Notes under the pieces: model-generated
Databases searched by the model: none
What the model was told of the DNA's origin: nothing
What the model saw: the letters and a program-made list of their open reading frames with translations, nothing else
Part shown: positions 47,015 to 55,288 of the stretch, one piece after another
Numbering within the stretch: position 1 is the stretch's first letter
How the letters are laid out: each line of letters begins with the position of its first letter
Assembly: GCF_001457475.1 (NCBI RefSeq)
Contig: NZ_LN831029.1
Location: forward strand, 2,232,001-2,296,000
Direction: 5' to 3'
Length of the DNA: 64,000 nucleotides
From: Achromobacter xylosoxidans
GTDB taxonomy: Bacteria > Pseudomonadota > Gammaproteobacteria > Burkholderiales > Burkholderiaceae_B
Position numbers and translations under genes: made by a program

Positions 47015-48442
47015 ATGCAAGCCGTCCTACGCCCACTCTCCGCCGAACCGCCGGCCACCGCGGCCGAACCGTTCTTTCCGCCCCAGTTGCTGGCCCGGCT
47101 GGACAAGAACGGTCCTCGCTACACCTCCTATCCCACGGCCGACCGCTACCACCCCGGTTTTGCCGAAGCCGAATACCGCCAGGCCTTGCGGCAACGGCGC
47201 GAGGCCTGTACGAACGAGCCCTTGTCGCTCTACGTACACATTCCGTTCTGTGATTCCGTCTGTTACTACTGTGCCTGTAACAAGGTCATCACGCGCCATC
47301 ACGATCGCGCCGCGCGTTACCTCGATGCCCTGGCGCGGGAAATCGCGTTGCACGTGGCCGAACTGGGCGCGGGCATGCCGGTCTCGCAGCTTCACTTCGG
47401 GGGCGGCACGCCCACCTTCCTGTCCGACGAAGAGCTGGACCGCCTGATGGCGGACTTGCGCGGCGCATTCCGTTTCGAACCAGACGCGGAAATCTCCATC
47501 GAGGTGGATCCCCGCACGGCCACCCCGCAGCGGCTGGAGAAATTGCGACGGCTGGGTTTCAACCGGCTGAGCTTCGGCGTGCAGGATTTCGATGCGCGCG
47601 TGCAAGTGGCGGTGCATCGAGTGCAGTCCTTCGAAGACGTGCGCGACCTGATGCAAAGCGCCCGCGCGCTGGACTATGCCTCGATCAACGTCGACCTCAT
47701 CTACGGCCTGCCGCTGCAGACTGCCGAATCCTTCGCGCGCACCATCGCCCAGGTCAGCGCGTTGCGGCCCGACCGCATCGCGCTGTACGCCTACGCCCAC
47801 CTGCCGGAACGCTTCAAGCCGCAGCGGCGCATCAATCCGCTCGACCTGCCCGACCGCGCTACGCGGGTCGGGCTGCTCAGCGCGGCCATCGAAGGGTTCC
47901 TGAAGCAGGGCTACGCCTACATCGGCATGGACCATTTCGCCTTGAACACCGACGCCCTGGCCATCGCCAAGCAGCGCGGCCAATTGCATCGCAACTTCCA
48001 GGGCTACAGCACCCAACCCGATCGTGACCTGGTCGCGCTCGGCGTATCGGCCATCGGCCGCATCGGCGATACCTACAGCCAGAACGCCAAGGACCTCGAC
48101 GAATACTACGCCGCCATCGAATCTGGCCGGTTTGCGGTCGAAAAGGGACTGGCGCTCAATGCGGACGACCTGGTCCGGCGTGAGGTCATCATGGACATCA
48201 TGTGCCAGGGGCGCGTGGATTTCGCGCGCGTGGAGGCGCGCCATGGCCTGCGGTTCGGCACGTATTTCGGACCGGAGCTGACGCAGATGGCCAACCTGGC
48301 CGAACTGGGATTGGTGAACCTGGGCGCTGGCGAACTGCGCGTGACCGGCCTGGGCTGGTATTTCGTCCGGGCGGTCGCCATGGCGTTCGACGGCTATCTG
48401 CGCAGCGCCAGCACGGGCGCCAGCTACTCGCGCATCATTTGA
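47015..48442 (+). CDS. hemN: Oxygen-independent coproporphyrinogen III oxidase
   Basis: 475 residues. Radical-SAM enzyme that converts coproporphyrinogen III to protoporphyrinogen IX without oxygen. The cluster motif is Cys79-x3-Cys83-x2-Cys86-x-Cys88 (FCDSVCYYCACNK), the true HemN form and not the HemW form. Further HemN blocks: HFGGGTPTFLSDEEL, NRLSFGVQDFDARVQ and the C-terminal RREVIMDIMCQG. Monocistronic by appearance. Confidence 0.96.
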   Translation: MQAVLRPLSAEPPATAAEPFFPPQLLARLDKNGPRYTSYPTADRYHPGFAEAEYRQALRQRREACTNEPLSLYVHIPFCDSVCYYCACNKVITRHHDRAARYLDALAREIALHVAELGAGMPVSQLHFGGGTPTFLSDEELDRLMADLRGAFRFEPDAEISIEVDPRTATPQRLEKLRRLGFNRLSFGVQDFDARVQVAVHRVQSFEDVRDLMQSARALDYASINVDLIYGLPLQTAESFARTIAQVSALRPDRIALYAYAHLPERFKPQRRINPLDLPDRATRVGLLSAAIEGFLKQGYAYIGMDHFALNTDALAIAKQRGQLHRNFQGYSTQPDRDLVALGVSAIGRIGDTYSQNAKDLDEYYAAIESGRFAVEKGLALNADDLVRREVIMDIMCQGRVDFARVEARHGLRFGTYFGPELTQMANLAELGLVNLGAGELRVTGLGWYFVRAVAMAFDGYLRSASTGASYSRII

Positions 48443-48496
48443 GGCGCCGGAGTGGGCGTCGGCGTCGTGCGATGACGGCCGGCCGCCGGGTGGGGG

Positions 48497-49231
48497 TCAT
48501 TCCGCGAATTTTTCGCGCAGGAACAGGGCCAGCGCCAGATCGTCGGACAGCTGCAGCTTGCGCATGGCGCGGCGCTTGTGGGTGCTGACGGTCTTCTTGC
48601 TGCGCTTCAGGCGCATGGCGATCTGCGTGACCGACATCCCCTGGCTGATATGACGCAGGACTTCGACCTCGGAAGTGGTCAGCAGGGCATGCGGCGGCCT
48701 GGGGGACAGGGGGCGGATCTTGCCTTCCTGCACGGACAGGAACGGGTCCTTGCGGCTGAGGACGCCGTGGATCATCTCGGGCAGCAGGATCATGCCCCAT
48801 TGCTTGGCCAGGTAGCCGTTGGCGCCGGCGCGGAACGCCGCATACTGGGTCTCCTGGCGGTTGCCGGCCGAGAACGTGATGATCGCCATGGACGGGTGAT
48901 AGCGCCGCAGCCTGCGCAGGTAGTTGACGCCGTCCCAGGGCTCCTGGGGCAGGTAGAAGTCGATCAGGGCGACATCGCAAGGCGAGGTCGCGAGTTTTTC
49001 GAGCAGCCTGCGGGCCGAGGTTTCCTGGTGGATGACGCGGAAGCCGGGGCGCGAGTCGAGGTAGGCGCCGACGCCCAGCGCGACGACCGGATGGTCGTCC
49101 AGGATCGCGACCCGGATGACGGGCGGCGGCCGCGACAGCAGCAGGTGCTTGCGAGAATTGGGGCGGTCACCTGCATCGTTGGGTCGCGGCTCGGAAAAGG
49201 AGGCGGCGTCCGGCGCTGAGGCAGTATTCAT
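48497..49231 (-). CDS. NarL-type response regulator
   Basis: 244 residues from the ATG at 49231 (GGAG 6 bases upstream). A 37-residue Ser/Pro-rich extension precedes the receiver domain, which has Asp45-Asp46, phosphoacceptor Asp91 (LIDFYLP) and Lys in GANGYLAKQ. The C-terminal helix-turn-helix is LLTTSEVEVLRHISQGMSV then KTVSTHKRRAM, of the RcsB/BvgA kind. No sensor kinase gene is adjacent. Target unknown. Confidence 0.9.
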   Translation of the reverse strand: MNTASAPDAASFSEPRPNDAGDRPNSRKHLLLSRPPPVIRVAILDDHPVVALGVGAYLDSRPGFRVIHQETSARRLLEKLATSPCDVALIDFYLPQEPWDGVNYLRRLRRYHPSMAIITFSAGNRQETQYAAFRAGANGYLAKQWGMILLPEMIHGVLSRKDPFLSVQEGKIRPLSPRPPHALLTTSEVEVLRHISQGMSVTQIAMRLKRSKKTVSTHKRRAMRKLQLSDDLALALFLREKFAE

Positions 49232-49399
49232 CAAGGCTCCACAGAATGGCAATGGCAACGGTCCGGTAAAAAGGGCGCGCCCGTGGGCGGCGGCTCCGTA
49301 CTCGCCGTAACCAGTCCGAAATTCGAGTGCGAAGCTTATGGTCTTACGGCTCGTTCTGGCCAAAAACTAAACGCGAATAAGACGAAACTACATTCGTAA

Positions 49400-49417
49400 T
49401 AACGTAGCGCGACGTTA
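49400..49417. promoter_or_regulatory. Inverted repeat upstream of the response regulator
   Basis: TAACGT-AGCGCG-ACGTTA, a perfect 6-bp inverted repeat in the 292-bp gap between the response regulator and rmlD. Possible operator for either gene. The rest of the gap shows no clear gene. Confidence 0.4.
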
Positions 49418-49523
49418 CTGGCCCGCTCGCGAGGTGCCGCCCGCGGGGAATAGAATTCCCTGGTTTTCCGGACCGGCATGTGGCCGGACCGCGGCGCAAG
49501 GCAAGCATGGCGATGGACGGCAG

Positions 49524-50438
49524 ATGCCCAAGAAGATCCTGGTGATAGGCAGGGACGGCCAACTCGGCTTCGAGTTGCGGCGCAGCCTCGCGCCCCTGGG
49601 CGTGGTGACGGCGGTCGGCCGGGCCGATTGCGACCTGACCTATCCGCTGCAGATCGCGCGGCTGGTGCGGCGTGAAAAGCCCGACGTCATCGTCAATGCG
49701 GCCGCCTTCACCGCGGTCGAACGGGCGCAAGAGGATGGGGTGCGCGCCATGCGCATCAACGCCGAGGCCGCGGGCGAACTGTCCGCGCTGGCTGCCGAGC
49801 GCGGCGCGCTGATCGTCCATTATTCGTCCGACTACGTGTTCGATGGCGCCAAGCCCGGCGCCTATGACGAGCGCGACACGCCGGCGCCGTTGAACGTCTA
49901 TGGCCGCAGCAAGCTGGCCGGCGAGCAGGCGGTGCGCGCCATGAATCCCGCGCATCTGGTGTTCCGCACCTCGTGGGTCTATGGCGTGTTCGGCAATAGT
50001 TTCCTGAAGACCATGCTCATGGCCTTGCGGCAACCAGAGACGCTGCGCGTGGTGAGCGACCAGCGCGGCGCGCCGACGGGCGCCGCCTATATCGCCGATG
50101 CCACCGCCCTGGTCCTGGCTCGCTACCTGGCGCGGCCGGCGGACGAGGCCTTTCCGTTCGGCCTGTACCATCTGGCGGCCACCGGCGACGCCAGTTGGCA
50201 TGAATACGCCTGCTTCATCGCCCAGCAGGCCCGGCGCGCCGGCCTGGCGGTCACGTTGACGCCCGCCGACATCCGGGCAGTGCCATCCGATCAATACCCC
50301 ACCACGGCGCGCCGTCCGTTGAATTCGCGGCTCGACAGCCGGCTGCTCGAGCGCACCTTCGGAATCCGCGCCCCGCACTGGGAGGACGGGGTGACCCATG
50401 CCCTGGCCGCGATCGCCGACAGCCGCAATCTGGCCTGA
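49524..50438 (+). CDS. rmlD: dTDP-4-dehydrorhamnose reductase
   Basis: 304 residues. Last step of dTDP-L-rhamnose synthesis for O-antigen or capsule. NADP loop VIGRDGQLGFEL (GxxGQLG), catalytic pattern HYSSDYVFDG and VYGRSKLAGEQAV. In-frame ATGs at 49506 and 49512 are alternative starts. rmlA, rmlB and rmlC are not in this window, so the gene is separated from its usual partners. Confidence 0.93.
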   Translation: MPKKILVIGRDGQLGFELRRSLAPLGVVTAVGRADCDLTYPLQIARLVRREKPDVIVNAAAFTAVERAQEDGVRAMRINAEAAGELSALAAERGALIVHYSSDYVFDGAKPGAYDERDTPAPLNVYGRSKLAGEQAVRAMNPAHLVFRTSWVYGVFGNSFLKTMLMALRQPETLRVVSDQRGAPTGAAYIADATALVLARYLARPADEAFPFGLYHLAATGDASWHEYACFIAQQARRAGLAVTLTPADIRAVPSDQYPTTARRPLNSRLDSRLLERTFGIRAPHWEDGVTHALAAIADSRNLA

Positions 50439-50497
50439 TCCGGACACGCTTCTTGCCGGCACTGTCGTGCCAATGTCACGAAAGGGGGCGCAAAAGG

Positions 50498-50506
50498 TGC
50501 TACAAT
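50498..50506 (+). promoter_or_regulatory. Extended -10 promoter of thrS
   Basis: TGC-TACAAT gives an extended -10 (TGN followed by TACAAT at 50501-50506); no good -35 is seen 17 bp upstream. Transcription would start near 50513 and give a leader of about 270 nt before thrS. Confidence 0.55.
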
Positions 50507-50586
50507 CGGCAACGATAAAGCCCGTCAGTTTCGCTGGCGGCGCATCGCCAGGTTGTCCTGAAATTACCCCGCAAGGTCCGAATACC

Positions 50587-50643
50587 ATGTTTTTCCCGCT
50601 GGCACGAACTACGACCCGGAACTTTCGCCCTATGTCGCGTTAG
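50587..50643 (+). CDS. thrS leader peptide with three consecutive Thr codons
   Basis: 18 residues, MFFPLARTTTRNFRPMSR, with the Thr codons ACT-ACG-ACC at 50608-50616 and a TAG stop at 50641. An AAGG lies about 9-11 bases before the ATG. Short leader peptides rich in the cognate amino acid, placed between promoter and terminator hairpin, are the mark of ribosome-mediated attenuation. Threonyl-tRNA synthetase begins 137 bp further on. Confidence 0.6.
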   Translation: MFFPLARTTTRNFRPMSR

Positions 50644-50705
50644 TTTTTCGTGCGTCGGGTTTCACCGTGTCAGGTCAGCGGTAGGACTCAGCAAGACAAC
50701 CAGAT

Positions 50706-50728
50706 AAACGCGGCTACCAGCCGCGTTT
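50706..50728 (+). terminator. Terminator-like hairpin in the thrS leader
   Basis: Perfect 10-bp stem AAACGCGGCT/AGCCGCGTTT with a 3-base ACC loop, followed by GTCGTTTCT. The T tract is interrupted, so it may act as an attenuator of partial strength. Confidence 0.6.
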
Positions 50729-50780
50729 GTCGTTTCTGAATTTCGTTTCTTTTTCCCAAGAACCCCAGGAAGCACTCCCG

Positions 50781-52733
50781 ATGGTACAGATCACATTGCC
50801 CGATGGTTCGCAGCGCCAATACCCGGGGCCGGTCACGGTCGCCGAAGTGGCGCAGTCGATCGGCGCGGGATTGGCCAAAGCCGCCTTGGGCGGCCGCGTG
50901 ACCTTTGACGGCGCCGACTCCACGCTGGTCGACACCAGCTACCGCATCGAGGGCGACGCCCGCCTGGCCATCGTGACCGCCAAGGACGCCGACGGGCTGG
51001 ACATGATCCGCCATTCCACGGCCCACCTGCTGGCTTATGCCGTCAAGGAGCTGTTCCCCGACGCGCAGGTCACCATCGGCCCCGTGATCGACAACGGCTT
51101 CTACTACGACTTCTCGTACAAGCGCCCGTTCACGCCGGAAGACCTGGCCGCCATCGAGAAGAAGATGGCCGAGCTGGCCAAGAAAGACGAAGTCGTGACG
51201 CGTGAAGTCTGGTCGCGCGACGACGCCGTCGAGTTCTTCAAGGGCATCGGTGAAAAGTACAAGGCCGAGATCATCGCCTCGATCCCGTCGAACGAACCGC
51301 TCAGCCTGTACCGCGAAGGCGAATTCATCGACCTGTGCCGCGGCCCGCACGTGCCGTCCACGGGCAAGCTGAAGGTCTTCAAGCTGATGAAGGTGGCCGG
51401 CGCCTACTGGCGCGGCGACAGCAAGAACGAGATGCTCCAGCGCATCTACGGCACGGCCTGGGCCACCAAGGAAGAACAGGAGGCCTACCTGCACATGCTG
51501 GAAGAGGCCGAGCGCCGCGATCACCGCAAGATCGGCCGCGAGCTCGACCTGTTCCACTTCCAGGACGAAGCGCCTGGTCTGATTTTCTGGCACCCCAAGG
51601 GCTGGGCCCTGTGGCAGCAGGTGGAGCAGTACATGCGCTCCGTCTATCGCGACAACGGCTACCAGGAAGTGAAGGCGCCGCAGATCCTCGACATCTCGCT
51701 CTGGAAGAAGACGGGGCATTGGGACAACTACCGTGAAAACATGTTCACGACGGAGTCCGAGAACCGCGTCTATGGCCTCAAGCCCATGAACTGCCCGGGC
51801 CACGTGCAGATCTTCAACGCCGGCCTGCACTCGTACCGCGAGCTGCCGCTGCGCTACGGCGAATTCGGCCAGTGCCACCGCAACGAACCGTCCGGCTCGC
51901 TGCACGGCATGATGCGCGTGCGCGGCTTCACGCAGGACGACGGCCACATCTTCTGTACCGAAGAACAGCTCCAGGACGAATGCGCCGACTTCACGGCCCT
52001 GCTGCAGAAGGTCTACCGCGACTTCGGCTTCACCGAAGTGCTGTACAAGGTCGCCACGCGCCCGGAAAAGCGCATCGGCTCGGACGAGGTCTGGGACACG
52101 GCCGAACAGGCCCTGATGGAAAGCCTGCGCCGCACCGGCTGCGAATTCGAGATCTCTCCGGGAGAGGGCGCGTTCTACGGCCCCAAGGTCGAATACACGC
52201 TGAAGGACGCCATCGGCCGCCACTGGCAGTGCGGCACGATCCAGGTCGACTTCTCCATGCCCGTGCGCCTGGGCGCCGAGTACGTGGACCAGAACGACCA
52301 GCGCCGTCCGCCCGTGATGCTGCACCGCGCCATCCTGGGTTCGCTGGAGCGTTTCATCGGCATGCTGATCGAAAACCACGCCGGCGCGATGCCGCCCTGG
52401 CTGGCTCCGGTGCAGGCCGTGGTGTGCTGCATTTCCGAACCTTCGGCCGATTATGCGGCTGAAATCACGCAAAGCCTGAAAAAACAAGGCTTTAGAGTAG
52501 AGTCCGATTTGCGCGGTGAAAAAATCACTCGTAAAATTCGGGAGCACAGCCTGCAAAAGGTGCCGTACATCCTCGTCGTCGGCGACAAGGAGAAGCAAAA
52601 CGGTACCGTCGCCGTACGCGGATTGGGCGGTCTGGACCTCGGCGCCATTGCGTTCGACGACTTCGTCGCCCGCCTGTCCGAAGACGTATCCACCCGCCGC
52701 GACGTCAATCAACCCGATGGCAGCGCTGCTTAA
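50781..52733 (+). CDS. thrS: Threonine-tRNA ligase
   Basis: 650 residues from the ATG at 50781 (AGGAAG upstream); a longer in-frame ATG at 50727 falls in the hairpin and is rejected. N-terminal TGS domain ([20 protein letters not shown]), editing domain with [11 protein letters not shown], class II catalytic core (motif 2 [15 protein letters not shown], motif 3 near [15 protein letters not shown]) and anticodon-binding domain. Followed by infC after 20 bp. Confidence 0.97.
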   Translation: MVQITLPDGSQRQYPGPVTVAEVAQSIGAGLAKAALGGRVTFDGADSTLVDTSYRIEGDARLAIVTAKDADGLDMIRHSTAHLLAYAVKELFPDAQVTIGPVIDNGFYYDFSYKRPFTPEDLAAIEKKMAELAKKDEVVTREVWSRDDAVEFFKGIGEKYKAEIIASIPSNEPLSLYREGEFIDLCRGPHVPSTGKLKVFKLMKVAGAYWRGDSKNEMLQRIYGTAWATKEEQEAYLHMLEEAERRDHRKIGRELDLFHFQDEAPGLIFWHPKGWALWQQVEQYMRSVYRDNGYQEVKAPQILDISLWKKTGHWDNYRENMFTTESENRVYGLKPMNCPGHVQIFNAGLHSYRELPLRYGEFGQCHRNEPSGSLHGMMRVRGFTQDDGHIFCTEEQLQDECADFTALLQKVYRDFGFTEVLYKVATRPEKRIGSDEVWDTAEQALMESLRRTGCEFEISPGEGAFYGPKVEYTLKDAIGRHWQCGTIQVDFSMPVRLGAEYVDQNDQRRPPVMLHRAILGSLERFIGMLIENHAGAMPPWLAPVQAVVCCISEPSADYAAEITQSLKKQGFRVESDLRGEKITRKIREHSLQKVPYILVVGDKEKQNGTVAVRGLGGLDLGAIAFDDFVARLSEDVSTRRDVNQPDGSAA

Positions 52734-52753
52734 CATTTCTAGGAGCTTTCAAC

Positions 52754-53305
52754 ATCGCCACTGAAAAAGCCAATCGCATCAACGGTGAAATCCGCGTCCC
52801 CGAGGTGCGCCTGATAGGTCTGGACGGAGAACAGCTGGGCATCGTCAAGATTGCTGATGCGTTCCGTCTTTCCGAGCAAAACGACGTGGATCTGGTGGAA
52901 ATCGCGCCGAACGCCGAGCCGCCGGTCTGCCGTTTGATGGACTACGGTAAGTTCAAGTACCAAGAGCAGAAGCGTCAGGCCGAAGCTCGTTCGAAGCAGA
53001 AGGTCATCCAGGTCAAGGAAGTCAAATTCCGTCCGGCCACCGATGAGGGCGACTACCAGGTCAAGCTGCGCAACCTGCGCCGCTTCCTCGAGGAAGGCGA
53101 CAAGGCCAAGGTGACGCTGCGGTTCCGCGGCCGTGAAATGGCCCACCAGGAACTGGGCATGCGGGTACTTGAGCGTGTGCGCGACGATCTGCTGGAATTG
53201 GCCCAGGTCGAAGCCATGCCGAAGCTCGAAGGCCGTCAGATGGTCATGGTGCTGGCGCCCAAGAAGAAGGCTGCCCCCGCGGGCAAGCCGGAATCGGCGG
53301 CATAA
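52754..53305 (+). CDS. infC: Translation initiation factor IF-3, AUC start
   Basis: 183 residues. No ATG, GTG or TTG gives the full N-terminus; the frame must start at ATC (52754) giving [20 protein letters not shown], with AGGAG 8 bases upstream. Rare start codons are the known means by which IF-3 limits its own synthesis. The linker and C-terminal domain are intact ([34 protein letters not shown]). The next downstream genes are not rpmI and rplT as usual. Confidence 0.96.
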   Translation: MATEKANRINGEIRVPEVRLIGLDGEQLGIVKIADAFRLSEQNDVDLVEIAPNAEPPVCRLMDYGKFKYQEQKRQAEARSKQKVIQVKEVKFRPATDEGDYQVKLRNLRRFLEEGDKAKVTLRFRGREMAHQELGMRVLERVRDDLLELAQVEAMPKLEGRQMVMVLAPKKKAAPAGKPESAA

Positions 53306-53315
53306 AGCTCCTGCC

Positions 53316-53448
53316 GGCCTTCCCGTCCGGGAAGGCCTGGCCGCTCTTCTCCGCGACCCGCCGTCCAGCCCATGTTCGGCGGGTTCGCTTATTGGGCGGC
53401 TCTGCGCTACGATGTCATAGATAGCCGCCTTCCCGAAAGGGAAGGCGG
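53316..53448. promoter_or_regulatory. Two related hairpins bracketing the infC-gshB junction
   Basis: GGCCTTCCC-GTCC-GGGAAGGCC (53316-53337) and CCGCCTTCCC-GAAA-GGGAAGGCGG (53425-53448) share the core GCCTTCCC/GGGAAGGC. Neither has a T tract. The second has a GNRA loop and ends 20 bp before the gshB ATG, so it could influence gshB translation. Confidence 0.5.
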
Positions 53449-53468
53449 TGTACGTTCGGGGTGTCGCG

Positions 53469-54446
53469 ATGCATGTTTTGTTCGTTTTGGATCCCTTGCC
53501 GCTCTTGAAGGCGTACAAGGACAGTTCTGTCGCCATGATGCGTGCCCTGGTGGCGCGCGGGCATACGCTCAGCGTGGCCATGCAGGGCGACCTGTACATC
53601 GAGACCGGCACGGTCAAGGCCGTCACCACGCCCATCGAGCTGGTGGATGGCGCCGACCTGCACGGCCATGACTGGTGGCGCGAATCGGCGCCGCAGGACC
53701 TGCCGCTGGCCGATTTCGGCGCGGTGGTGATGCGCAAAGACCCGCCTTTCGACATGGAATACGTGTATTCCACCCACCTGCTCGAATACGCCCAGGCGCA
53801 AGGCGCCAAGGTGTTCAACGGTGGCGCGGCGATCCGCAATCATCCCGAGAAGCTGGCCATCACCGAAATCAGCGAGTTCACCGCACCGACGCTGGTGACG
53901 CGCAACATGGCGCGCCTGAAGGCCTTCCACGACACCCACCACGACGTCATCGTCAAGCCGCTGGACGGCATGGGCGGCACCGGCGTGTTCCGCCTGCAGC
54001 CCAAGGACCCGAACCTCAACGCCATCCTGGAAACGCTGACCGACAACGGCGCGCGCACCATCATGGCGCAGCGTTACATCCCCGAGATCGTCAAGGGCGA
54101 CAAGCGCATCCTGCTGATCGGCGGCGAACCGGTGCCGTATTCGCTGGCGCGCATTCCGCTGGCCGGCGAAACCCGTGGCAACTTGGCCGCGGGCGGCCGT
54201 GGCGTGGCGCAGCCGCTGTCGCCGCGCGACCGCGAGATCGCCGAGGCGGTGGCCCCCAGGCTGGCCGCGCGCGGCCTGCTGCTGGTCGGCCTGGATGTCA
54301 TCGGCGACTACGTCACCGAGGTCAACGTCACCAGCCCCACCTGTTTCGTGGAAATCGCCGAGCAGACCGGTTTCGACGTCGCGGGCATGTTCGTCGAGGC
54401 GCTGGAAAAGGCCGTGGCGACGGGTGCCGTGGCCGCTGCCGCCTGA
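53469..54446 (+). CDS. gshB: Glutathione synthetase
   Basis: 325 residues from the ATG at 53469. Joins gamma-glutamylcysteine and glycine using ATP. MHVLFVLDPLPLLKAYKDSS at the N-terminus, VMRKDPPFDMEYVYSTHLL, the ATP-grasp block VKPLDGMGGTGVFRL and the C-terminal VIGDYVTEVNVTSPT. Followed 17 bp later by the PTS EIIA gene, a known arrangement in Burkholderiales. Confidence 0.96.
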   Translation: MHVLFVLDPLPLLKAYKDSSVAMMRALVARGHTLSVAMQGDLYIETGTVKAVTTPIELVDGADLHGHDWWRESAPQDLPLADFGAVVMRKDPPFDMEYVYSTHLLEYAQAQGAKVFNGGAAIRNHPEKLAITEISEFTAPTLVTRNMARLKAFHDTHHDVIVKPLDGMGGTGVFRLQPKDPNLNAILETLTDNGARTIMAQRYIPEIVKGDKRILLIGGEPVPYSLARIPLAGETRGNLAAGGRGVAQPLSPRDREIAEAVAPRLAARGLLLVGLDVIGDYVTEVNVTSPTCFVEIAEQTGFDVAGMFVEALEKAVATGAVAAAA

Positions 54447-54463
54447 GCGCGCCGGAATCCGCC

Positions 54464-54865
54464 ATGACCACGGGTATCGTCATCGTCGTGCACGCGCCGC
54501 TGGGCGCCGCCATGCGCGAATGCGCCAGCCATGTCATGGGCAACCTTGACGGCATGCTGGCGATCCACGACATTCAGCCCGAGGACTTGCCGGACGACCT
54601 GGCGCCCGCGGTGCTCAAGGATATCCTGGAGCAGGACCACGGCGGCGGGGTGTTGGTGCTGACCGACCTGATCGGCGCCACGCCCGCCAATATCTCCAAG
54701 CGCGCCGTGGCCGATGCCCAGGCGCAGGGCATCCAGTGCTGTGTGCTGGCGGGCCTGAATACCCCCATGCTGCTGCGCGCCTTGACCTACCGTAACCTCT
54801 CCCTGGCGGAGACGCGCGAAAAGGCGCTGGCCGGCGGGGTGCAGGGCGTGTTGCGGGTAGACTGA
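54464..54865 (+). CDS. PTS EIIA component (mannose/fructose superfamily)
   Basis: 133 residues. Phosphoryl-accepting His10 in IVVHAPLG and the block LTDLIGATPANISKR. Acts as a phosphocarrier with HPr and EI encoded downstream. No EIIB or EIIC gene is near, suggesting a regulatory and not sugar-transporting PTS. Confidence 0.92.
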   Translation: MTTGIVIVVHAPLGAAMRECASHVMGNLDGMLAIHDIQPEDLPDDLAPAVLKDILEQDHGGGVLVLTDLIGATPANISKRAVADAQAQGIQCCVLAGLNTPMLLRALTYRNLSLAETREKALAGGVQGVLRVD

Positions 54866-54975
54866 CGGGCAGGAACTTGTCCTATTATTTCGGCTAATAT
54901 TTCAAGCCGATGAGCGGTTCGACAATTTGCTGCAATCACCAACTGCGGCGTGATGCCGTGGTCATAATATCTCCT

Positions 54976-55245
54976 ATGCCTAATACAGACATTGTCATCA
55001 GCAATAAACTGGGTTTGCATGCGCGGGCGGCCGCCAAGTTGACGCAACTGGCGAGCAAGTTCTCCAGCGAGATCTTCATCTCGCGGGGCGCGCAGCGGGT
55101 CAATGCCAAGAGCATCATGGGGGTCATGATGCTGGCCGCCGGCCTGGGCGTGACCGTCAAGCTGGAGGCTTCGGGCAGCGATGCCGAGCAGGCCCTCTCC
55201 GAAATTGAAACTCTGTTCGACAGCAAATTCGGTGAACAGGAATAG
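54976..55245 (+). CDS. ptsH: Phosphocarrier protein HPr
   Basis: 89 residues. Active His15 in NKLGLHARAAAKL and regulatory Ser46 in NAKSIMGVMML. The ATG at 54976 fits the family N-terminus although no clear ribosome site precedes it. Overlaps or nearly abuts the ptsI gene region. Confidence 0.95.
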   Translation: MPNTDIVISNKLGLHARAAAKLTQLASKFSSEIFISRGAQRVNAKSIMGVMMLAAGLGVTVKLEASGSDAEQALSEIETLFDSKFGEQE

Positions 55246-55288
55246 CAGCGCTTCCGAATCCGCCGGCCCGGACGACGTCCGGGCCGGC

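Larger units (their letters stand above)
50513..50780 (+). promoter_or_regulatory. thrS leader: candidate threonine attenuator
   Basis: The leader contains, in order, a hairpin CTGGCG/CGCCAG (50534-50551), the leader peptide gene (50587-50643), a 7-bp pairing GCACGAA (50602-50608) with TTCGTGC (50647-50653) that spans the Thr codons, and a perfect 10-bp terminator-like hairpin at 50706-50728. GGTTGTC (50551-50557) can also pair with GACAACC (50695-50701). Ribosome stalling at the Thr codons would disrupt the first pairings and could change folding of the terminator. Confidence 0.6.

Noticed and set aside
50727..50780. Longer thrS start at 50727
   Set aside because: It would begin inside the terminator-like hairpin and add 18 residues before the normal MVQITLPDG start, which has its own ribosome site.
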